Of a stretch of 34,553 nt of DNA, positions 22,344 to 28,737 are shown piece by piece (positions within the stretch are counted from its first letter, which is position 1; every line of letters starts with the position of its first letter). The stretch comes from Oligoflexus sp. Lineage in GTDB: Bacteria > Bdellovibrionota_B > Oligoflexia > Oligoflexales > Oligoflexaceae. The position numbers and the translations under genes were made by a program. The notes below the pieces were generated by a model, which had not been told where the DNA came from, searched no databases, and saw only the letters and a list, made by a program, of their open reading frames with translations. The DNA lies in assembly GCF_035712445.1 (NCBI RefSeq), contig NZ_DASTAT010000039.1, positions 1 to 34,553 on the forward strand, read 5' to 3'.

Positions 22344-22652
22344 ATGACACAAGACTTTGAACAGCATCCTTCGGGCATCGTCATGGCCCATCTTAAGATC
22401 CCTCGCACGAGCGAGCGGAACGATTTCACTGCGATCCTGCATTCTGTGAGCCACCGTCCTGGCTCCGGTTTTTTGGATAAGTTTCCCTTTGAACTTTCGG
22501 GCGGACAGCGGCAACGCGAGGCTAACGCCTGCGCACCTGCTGTCCGTCCAGCTCTTCTCGTTGCCGATAAGGCCGGATCTTTCCCATCCAGGATGGATCC
22601 ATGGGATGTCCGCTGCCTTTTTTCATTGAATCCTGAGTCACGAAAAGGATGA
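22344..22652 (+). pseudogene. ABC-transporter ATPase remnant carrying only the signature motif
   Basis: The 102-residue frame has an AGGGAG ribosome site and overlaps the next gene's first ATG, so it may still be translated. Residues 43-76 read FLDKFPFELSGGQRQRE...AVRPALLVADKAG. This matches the peptide/sugar ABC ATPase stretch FLDRFPHELSGGQRQR...ALRPRLLVADEP. There is no Walker A, no Q-loop, and the catalytic Walker-B Glu has become Lys. The N-terminal 40 residues and C-terminal 25 do not look like an ATPase. It is best explained as the decayed leftover of an Opp/Dpp-type importer gene that once served the cluster. A small regulatory product is possible but unsupported. Confidence 0.6.
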
Positions 22653-22654
22653 TC

Positions 22655-24016
22655 ATGCAAGAAAGAGCTTTACCGAAAAACTTTGTCTGGGGTGCCGCCA
22701 GCTCGTCTTTCCAAATCGAGGGAACGATTCCAGGAGACGGTCGTGGGCCAAGCATTTGGGACGACTTCTGCGCCCAGCCTGGCAAGATCCTGGATGGCAG
22801 CGATGGTGTGATCGCCTGTGATCACTTGCGACTCTGGCCACGCGATGTCGAGCTTCTGTCTGAACTTGGAGTGAAGGCCTATCGCTTTTCGATCGCATGG
22901 CCGCGCATTTTCCCTGACGGTCGTGGGGCTCCGAATCCCGCGGGCCTCGATTTCTACAAAAAACTGATCGATGGACTTTTGGACAAGGGCATTACCCCCT
23001 GGGTGACCCTTTATCACTGGGATCTGCCGTCGGCGCTGGAAAAAAAGGGCGGCTGGCGCAACCGCGACACCGCCCTGGCCTTTGCGGATTATGCGGCTTA
23101 TTTCGTGGAGCAGCTGCGGGATCGCGTGAAGCATTGGATCACGCATAACGAACCCTGGTGCGTGGCCGTGCTCGGTCATCGCACGGGTGAACACGCTCCC
23201 GGTCTGAAAGATCCGCGCGCAGCATTGGAAGCGGCGCATCATGTTCTTCTTTCCCATGGGCTCGCCATGAAGCGCATCCGCGAACTGGCGCCCGATGCCG
23301 AGGCTGGCATCACCCTGAATTTGAATCCTGCGTATCCCGCGCATCCTGGAAAGCGCGAGGATGAAGAAGCGGCTCATGTTTACGACGGTGATTTCAACCG
23401 CTGGTATCTCGATCCTGTTTTTCGGGCGAGCTATCCGAAGGACATGATGCAGCACTATGAAAAGACGGGCGTGATCGGCGCCAAAGGCTGGGATTTCATT
23501 CACGCCGGCGACCTCGACACCATCGCGCAGCCGAACGATTTCCTCGGCATCAATTATTATTCACGCGCTGTGCTGGGGGATCGTGGTCTTGAAGAGGCCG
23601 CAGCTCGCAAGGATCCCAAGCGTTACACGGGCATGGGTTGGGAAGTGGCGCCCGAGGCGCTGCAGGATCTCTTCGTACGCCTTGCGAAGGAATATCCGGC
23701 CAAGGCTTACTACATCACGGAAAATGGTGCGGCTTACGATGATAAGCTGACAGCCGCCCGGCAGGTGGACGATCCGCACCGGCTGCGATATTACGCCCTG
23801 CACCTGAGCCAGGTGGCTCAGATTTGTGCACGTGGGATTCCCCTGAAGGGATATTTTGCCTGGTCCATACTCGACAATTTTGAGTGGGCCTATGGTTATG
23901 AAAAGCGTTTCGGCCTTGTTTACGTGGATTATGCGACCCAGGAAAGAATTCCCAAGTCGAGTTTCCATTGGCTGAAAGAAGTAATCGCCGCCAATAAAGT
24001 GTTTGATGTACTCTGA
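22655..24016 (+). CDS. GH1 beta-glucosidase (cytoplasmic)
   Basis: This retaining beta-glucosidase should split cellobiose and cello-oligosaccharides to glucose. I prefer ATG 22655, six bases after AAAAGG; ATG 22649 touches that site but overlaps the preceding stop. It has the standard GH1 layout in 453 residues: FVWGAASSSFQIEG at the N terminus, the acid/base Glu in WITHNEPW (E166), the nucleophile Glu in YYITENGAAYDD (E356), and the late WSILDNFEWAYGYEKRFGL motif that contacts substrate. There is no signal peptide, so its substrates must be imported. Its position between a secreted GH8 and the ROK/GH6 genes places it as the last step of cellulose use. Confidence 0.95.
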   Translation: MQERALPKNFVWGAASSSFQIEGTIPGDGRGPSIWDDFCAQPGKILDGSDGVIACDHLRLWPRDVELLSELGVKAYRFSIAWPRIFPDGRGAPNPAGLDFYKKLIDGLLDKGITPWVTLYHWDLPSALEKKGGWRNRDTALAFADYAAYFVEQLRDRVKHWITHNEPWCVAVLGHRTGEHAPGLKDPRAALEAAHHVLLSHGLAMKRIRELAPDAEAGITLNLNPAYPAHPGKREDEEAAHVYDGDFNRWYLDPVFRASYPKDMMQHYEKTGVIGAKGWDFIHAGDLDTIAQPNDFLGINYYSRAVLGDRGLEEAAARKDPKRYTGMGWEVAPEALQDLFVRLAKEYPAKAYYITENGAAYDDKLTAARQVDDPHRLRYYALHLSQVAQICARGIPLKGYFAWSILDNFEWAYGYEKRFGLVYVDYATQERIPKSSFHWLKEVIAANKVFDVL

Positions 24017-24051
24017 ACACCGCTTCATCTAAGGGTGTCAAAGGGGAAATC

Positions 24052-25293
24052 ATGAAAGTGTTTCAAGGTTTGGACGCATCGGATATTAGACTGTCGAACA
24101 ACAATCTCTTGCTGCGCCTGCTCTGGCAGCATCAGGTGATTTCACGCGCGGATTTGGCCCGCATCACCGGCATGAGCCGGCCCAGCATCTCGGCTATCGT
24201 TGCTGAGCATCTGGATCTGGGGCTGATCAGTGAAATCGGGCACGGGGAATCCAGCGGCGGCCGCCGGCCCGTCCTTCTGCGATTCGAGGATGATGCGCAT
24301 CTCATCGCGGGCTTGGATCTGGGCGCATCCCATATCAGCCTTATGCTGAGCAACCTCAGGGGGCAGGAGGTCGAGTGGCTTTCCGTCCCGGCGCAGACGC
24401 GGGAGTATCCTGAGCAGGCCATTCAGATCGCTATGGATCTTCTGAAGGAAGGAATCACCCTGGCCCGTCGTCGTGGACGGAAGGTGATCGGTCTTGGAAT
24501 GGGCGTGCCCAGTCCGATCTATGCGAATGGGGACAGCCATTCGATGCATCCGGCCATTCATCCCAAGTGGGCGGGCTTTGGACTCAGTCGCATTCTGAAA
24601 GAGCACGTGTCGATTCCCATCTTCATGGAAAACGACGCCAACCTTGGTGCATTGGCCGAACTTTGGTGGACGGAACGTCAAAGCCGGAAGCATCTCGTCT
24701 ATCTGAAGGTGGCTTCGGGTATCGGGGCCGGCATCATCATCGGCGGCAAGATTTTTGCCGGGGCCCATGGCCTCGCCGGTGAGTTGGGTCATACCTTTCT
24801 CAGGGAACGGCAGCCGGGTCACAGCCCGACGCAGGATAACCTGAACTCGATGATCGGCATCAACTATGTACTGTCCGAGCTGAAGGTCAAGGTCGGGCAG
24901 AAGCATCCGCGCATTCTGCATCGTGGTGAGCTTCTGAAGGAAGCCTATGAAACAGGGGACGCGCACACGCGGGAGCTGGTGAAGACGTTTATTCATCGAC
25001 TGGCTCTGGCGATATCGAACGCCATGGTGAGTTTCGATCCGGAACTCGTAATCGTCGGCGGCGTTGTTCCCGACCTTGGCGAAGAACTCTTGAATATGCT
25101 GCGGGCGGAAATCCCGCGGCATCTGGTGTGGCCTGAGCTGCGGGGGATTCCTTTGGAATGCAGCCGCTTCGGTGAAAAACAAACAGCGCTCGGCGCGGCC
25201 ACGCTGGTGCTTGAGAAAATGCTCGAAGATTTCGAACTCTTCTGCGAGGCGCGTGAGCAACGCGTTCGTCTGAAGGAATTCAGTTTAGGTTAG
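24052..25293 (+). CDS. ROK-family transcriptional regulator (NagC/XylR type)
   Basis: The 413-residue protein has an N-terminal winged helix-turn-helix (about 15-65: VISRADLARITGMSRPSISAIVAEHL) and a ROK sugar-kinase-like domain. The latter has GLDLGASHISLML (ATP-fold loop), FMENDANLGALAELWW, GIGAGIIIGGKIFAGAHGLAGELGHT and VIVGG. The usual zinc motif C-x-CGN-x-GC-x-E after GELGHT is missing; the sequence reads GHTFLRERQPGHSPTQDN. It therefore lacks the zinc knuckle that shapes the sugar pocket in most relatives. The Asp of ENDAN is present as in kinases. It likely binds the 21-bp dyad ahead of GH8 and releases it on binding a cellulose-derived sugar. AAAGGGG precedes the ATG. Confidence 0.92.
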   Translation: MKVFQGLDASDIRLSNNNLLLRLLWQHQVISRADLARITGMSRPSISAIVAEHLDLGLISEIGHGESSGGRRPVLLRFEDDAHLIAGLDLGASHISLMLSNLRGQEVEWLSVPAQTREYPEQAIQIAMDLLKEGITLARRRGRKVIGLGMGVPSPIYANGDSHSMHPAIHPKWAGFGLSRILKEHVSIPIFMENDANLGALAELWWTERQSRKHLVYLKVASGIGAGIIIGGKIFAGAHGLAGELGHTFLRERQPGHSPTQDNLNSMIGINYVLSELKVKVGQKHPRILHRGELLKEAYETGDAHTRELVKTFIHRLALAISNAMVSFDPELVIVGGVVPDLGEELLNMLRAEIPRHLVWPELRGIPLECSRFGEKQTALGAATLVLEKMLEDFELFCEAREQRVRLKEFSLG

Positions 25294-25329
25294 TGCGCTT
25301 TACTATTGCACATTAAGGGGGGAAGTCGC

Positions 25330-26301
25330 ATGAGAAAGAGTATCAGCTTTGTGCTCCTGGCATCCATGCTGGGCTGTGTGAGCAGCGGGACGGATGAAAC
25401 GGGCAGCGGTTCCAGGAAAAATCCTTTGGCCGGCAAACGCTTCTATGTGGACAAGCATAGCGTTGCGGCCCAGGAAGCGGCCAAGGTCGAGAAGAAAGAT
25501 CCTGCGACCGCCAAAACCCTGCGTTTCCTTGCCGATCAACCGGCGGCCGTGTGGTTCGGCGGATGGAGCGGCCCGATACAAAAAGCTGTGGAAACCGCGG
25601 TGAAGGATGCCGACGCCAACAGCACGCAGCTCGTTGCGGTGGCTTACAATGTTCCATATCGCGACTGCGGTCAGCATTCTGCGGGTGGCGTGGAAGCCGG
25701 CGCTTACAAGACCTGGATTGATGATTTCGTCAAAGGCCTGGGTCAGCATGAAGCCGTGATCGTTCTGGAACCTGATGCCGTTCCCCTGATCACCTGCCTT
25801 ACCGATGAGACCAGGAAAGAACGCTGGCAGCTGCTCCACTATGCGCTGGAAGCCTTTAAAACAAGGTCCAAGGCCATCGTTTACATGGATGTGGGTCACG
25901 GCAGCTGGATTCCTGCCGAGGTCATGAAAGATCGTTTGAATGCGATCGGGATCGACAAAGCCGATGGCTTTGCGATCAATACTTCGAATTATCAGTCGAC
26001 CGCCGACAGCATCGCCTATGGGCGCAAGCTGCAGCGCGATTTTCCGGGCAAGGGCCTCGTCATCGATACCTCGCGCAATGGCAATGGGCCCACAGCGGAC
26101 AATGCCTGGTGCAATCCACGCGGACGCGCGATCGGGCTTCGGCCTCAGGTCGTCATGGATCAACCCGGTGTGGACGCCTACCTTTGGACGAAAAAACCGG
26201 GCGAATCCGATGGCACCTGCAATGGCGGGCCGGCGGCCGGTCAGTTCTGGGTTGATGTCGCCAAGGAACTGGTCGAGAACGCGAAAGTCAATTCGAACTG
26301 A
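25330..26301 (+). CDS. GH6 cellulase, predicted lipoprotein
   Basis: The ATG at 25330 follows AAGGGGGGAA; a frame start at 25306 overlaps that site. The 323-residue protein begins with a lipoprotein signal (MRKSISFVLLASMLGC, lipid Cys C16) and a Ser/Gly linker. A GH6 barrel follows, with YNVPYRDCGQHSAGG (D112, a GH6 general-base or pKa-modulating Asp), VIVLEPDAV (D149, acid), VYMDVGHGSW, FAINTSNYQST, VIDTSRNGNGP and DAYLWTKKPGESDGTC. GH6 enzymes invert beta-1,4-glucosidic bonds. The compact size without long tunnel loops favours an endoglucanase. Lipid anchoring would hold it on the cell surface or outer membrane, near the products it releases, and complements the freely secreted GH8. It is the last clear gene of the cluster. 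Confidence 0.94.
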   Translation: MRKSISFVLLASMLGCVSSGTDETGSGSRKNPLAGKRFYVDKHSVAAQEAAKVEKKDPATAKTLRFLADQPAAVWFGGWSGPIQKAVETAVKDADANSTQLVAVAYNVPYRDCGQHSAGGVEAGAYKTWIDDFVKGLGQHEAVIVLEPDAVPLITCLTDETRKERWQLLHYALEAFKTRSKAIVYMDVGHGSWIPAEVMKDRLNAIGIDKADGFAINTSNYQSTADSIAYGRKLQRDFPGKGLVIDTSRNGNGPTADNAWCNPRGRAIGLRPQVVMDQPGVDAYLWTKKPGESDGTCNGGPAAGQFWVDVAKELVENAKVNSN

Positions 26302-26318
26302 ACGAAAGATGGGATGTC

Positions 26319-26597
26319 ATGAACATATTGAAGGTGATCGCCGGGCTTTTGCTGCCCATGATCCTGGCCGCGCAGCGGCCCCTGTCGGGATTCTTGAATT
26401 TGGGTTCAACGACTTTGTCGGGAAATTATAGCATCGTTTTCAGGTCGCATGATCTTGATCGGGGGCATCGTTTGAAGTTGTCGATGACACCCGCTTTTTC
26501 TGATCGTGAAGCTGCACTGAGCGGCGATGATGGATCCTGTCGACGTGGGCAGGGTGCGGAATCGTGTTCAGCCTTGAGAGCGATGTTTCGAACCTGA
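26319..26597 (+). CDS. small hypothetical protein with signal-like N terminus, possibly decayed
   Basis: It starts 17 bases after GH6 with a modest GGGA ribosome site and encodes 92 residues. A hydrophobic signal-like start (MNILKVIAGLLLPMILAA) is followed by a short beta-rich segment (LNLGSTTLSGNYSIVFRSHD). The last 40 residues are polar and lack secondary-structure pattern, and the strand-rich part stops abruptly. This fits either a small exported protein or the truncated 5' end of a lost secreted protein of the cellulase cluster. I do not recognise a family. Confidence 0.35.
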   Translation: MNILKVIAGLLLPMILAAQRPLSGFLNLGSTTLSGNYSIVFRSHDLDRGHRLKLSMTPAFSDREAALSGDDGSCRRGQGAESCSALRAMFRT

Positions 26598-26646
26598 TGA
26601 AGTCCGAGAATCGGTATTCACGTCGATTCCCTAAAGTTCACTTCAT

Positions 26647-26685
26647 AGGAGAAGACCCTTCAAGGGTGCTTCTCCTTTCTTATTT
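26647..26685. terminator. bidirectional intrinsic terminator
   Basis: AGGAGAAG (26647-26654) pairs with CTTCTCCT (26669-26676), with an inner ACCCTT/AAGGGT stem and one bulged G. TTCTTATTT follows on the plus strand. It closes the cellulase cluster and lies at the 3' end of the convergent minus-strand gene. Confidence 0.8.
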
Positions 26686-27519
26686 GGGGCAGTCCACGAG
26701 GGAAACGGAAAGAAACGCTTTCACCAGTCTGCCCTTGTGACGAAATTCCACCGGATACCACTGCTTGCCGTCGGTGCCAAGAGAAGGCTGCGGCGCGCCT
26801 GTCACGGTGATGGGAGCCGGATCGAGTATGGCCACGATCGGGCTGTTCCCATCCGGTTTCTGCCGGGTCCGGGAATTCGCGGTCTTCAGCTGACAGCTGC
26901 GGGGATAGCCGGTCGGAGCCGCATTTTCCAGGTCACCGATATCGGGATTGGCCAGGGTCGGAGTCATGACCATCGCCGGTGGCGGCGGCGTAGGTTCCGG
27001 AGTCGGCGCCGGCAATGGTTTGCGTTCGGTGGGAGCGGCTGCATAGAAGGACTCCAGAATCTTCCGCTGTTCATCCTTCGGCAGCATGGGACGCCGATAG
27101 AGAAGATTCTTGAAGACCTCGCCCTGCTCCAGAGTCAGACGCGACAGAGGCCGATCGAAGTTGATGCCATAAGCGCGGCCCTTGGCTTCCTGACAGTGAC
27201 CGAAAGCCAGATCGTAATTGCCCTTGAGTTCAGGGTGGTCTTTGAATTCACCATCCACTGCCCCGGTGAAACACGCTCTTTGATCGGGTTTCAGCCAGCA
27301 GTAAAAGTGGGCCTGCAGGTCACTCCATTTTCCGCCCGCCGAGGTTTTCAGGCAGTTGGCAAGTTTCGGAGGATTGGGATCCCCACGCTGTTCCCTGAGA
27401 AGACGCAAGGCGTCCAGAATCTGCGCGGGACCATATTCAGAGCTGACCGTACTTCTGCTCTGAGCTTCGGCATGCGGTGAAACCAGCCAAAGAGAAAGCA
27501 ATATAGCGGGAAGTCGCAC
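26680..27519 (-). CDS. secreted protein with proline-rich linker and C-terminal SH3-like domain
   Basis: The GTG at 27519, eight bases after AAGGGG, is preferred to an upstream TTG two bases from that site. It gives 279 residues with a signal peptide (MRLPAILLSLWLVSPHAEAQ). An N-terminal helical domain with five cysteines covers about 30-150. A Pro-rich linker (PAPTPEPTPPPP) leads to a C-terminal beta domain (about 205-279) with NSRTRQKPDGNSPIVAILDP and KQWYPVEF. This resembles the SH3b pattern used to bind peptidoglycan or peptides. Two cysteines bracket that domain and may form a disulfide. Function unknown. It lies 42 bases after the GDSL gene on the same strand and may be co-transcribed. 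Confidence 0.7.
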   Translation of the reverse strand: MRLPAILLSLWLVSPHAEAQSRSTVSSEYGPAQILDALRLLREQRGDPNPPKLANCLKTSAGGKWSDLQAHFYCWLKPDQRACFTGAVDGEFKDHPELKGNYDLAFGHCQEAKGRAYGINFDRPLSRLTLEQGEVFKNLLYRRPMLPKDEQRKILESFYAAAPTERKPLPAPTPEPTPPPPAMVMTPTLANPDIGDLENAAPTGYPRSCQLKTANSRTRQKPDGNSPIVAILDPAPITVTGAPQPSLGTDGKQWYPVEFRHKGRLVKAFLSVSLVDCPK

Positions 27520-27561
27520 GCCCAAAACCCCTTTAATCGTTCTTTGTATGCTTAGGATATA

Positions 27562-28650
27562 TCACAGTTCGTGACAGCGGGCCAAGGCTTTGGTCTGATC
27601 GAAGCCCGCGATCTTGCCTGCTGCGTTCAAATCGGCAAGGAACTGGCTTGCATAGACGCAATGCATTTTGCTGCCGGGATGCACATATTCCCAATACTTA
27701 TAACCGGAAGGATCGGTGCAGAAGGCCTTGACCCCATCAAAGCGCCCCATAAGGTTGCCGACGTAGCAGGGCGCATCCAAACGCTGAAAGCCATAGGCTT
27801 TGGGGTTCTCATTGGTCTTCTGATTGATTTCATGAGCCTGAAAGATGCTGACGTTGACCTCGGGCATCTCCTTCGGCAGGTCTTTGACCATCGCGCGCAG
27901 CGCCGCGTTATGCGCTGCGGTCACGGCATAAAGCGTGGCGTCGCTGGCTTTGGGAGGATCTTTCGGATTGCGGTTCAAGCCGCCGAGTTCGGGCATGGTG
28001 CCGATGACGAACTGACGAAAGCCGATGTCCTTCAGATCCTCGATGCTGTCCTGGATATCGGCGACGGCCTGTTTCACCTGCTTTTCCAGGGTTTCCGTCA
28101 CAGGATTCTGATTGGCATCCTGGGCCTTCACCGCGTGCCTGATATAATTTTGCGGCCCGACCCAGATCACGACCAGCGTGTTCGCGACGTCCATCTTCTT
28201 GAGCTCGCTCTTGCTTTCACTGATCTGCTGCAGTACCGAGGGGATATCGGCCTCGCCCATGCTCCCGCCGTTTTTCGTCTCGGCAAGTCCGACCGCGAAA
28301 TTATCGAGGCTCCAGCTCAGGCTCTGGCTCACGTAGTCCGTCCAGATCGGGCCGTTGGCGAAACGGGATTTGTAGAAAACGCGCGGCGGCAGCGCCGTGC
28401 CTTGAGTCAGCTTATTCAGGTTGCCCGGATCGGAAAGGGAATCACCGAAGACCAGAAGTTTGGTGATTTTGCCTTTGGCTGGATTTTGCACCTGTCCCGT
28501 CAGCCACTTCTCCTGATTGGGCTTGACGAGATCATTCACACTGGGCCCTTTATCCTCATTGGCCGCAGCCGCTTTTTCCTGACTGGACGTGGTCGGATCC
28601 GTTTTGCAGGCACCGAGGAGCAGAAGCAGACATGTTGCGTAACGAAGCAC
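27562..28650 (-). CDS. GDSL/SGNH-family lipoprotein esterase or lipase
   Basis: The GTG start at 28650 follows GGGAGG. The lipobox LLGAC (C15) predicts a lipoprotein, with a charged linker before the catalytic domain. Block I is LLVFGDSLSDPGN (S71 nucleophile), followed by SRFANGPIWTDY as in PlaA/thermolabile-haemolysin relatives. Block III, normally GxND, is VGPQNY, so the oxyanion Asn is kept at position 168 with altered flanks. The final D-x2-H motif reads EYVHP (E321, H324), so the third triad member is Glu instead of Asp. Hydrolysis of acyl or acetyl esters at the envelope or on external substrates is likely. It is divergent from the sensor kinase at 28738. Confidence 0.87.
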   Translation of the reverse strand: MLRYATCLLLLLGACKTDPTTSSQEKAAAANEDKGPSVNDLVKPNQEKWLTGQVQNPAKGKITKLLVFGDSLSDPGNLNKLTQGTALPPRVFYKSRFANGPIWTDYVSQSLSWSLDNFAVGLAETKNGGSMGEADIPSVLQQISESKSELKKMDVANTLVVIWVGPQNYIRHAVKAQDANQNPVTETLEKQVKQAVADIQDSIEDLKDIGFRQFVIGTMPELGGLNRNPKDPPKASDATLYAVTAAHNAALRAMVKDLPKEMPEVNVSIFQAHEINQKTNENPKAYGFQRLDAPCYVGNLMGRFDGVKAFCTDPSGYKYWEYVHPGSKMHCVYASQFLADLNAAGKIAGFDQTKALARCHEL

Positions 28651-28737
28651 CGGGAACCTCCCTTATTTTCCATCGACTCAGTATAGACAAGTCCCGTTTC
28701 TTCCGAAAGGAAATCACCATCATGGAGCTCAACACGG

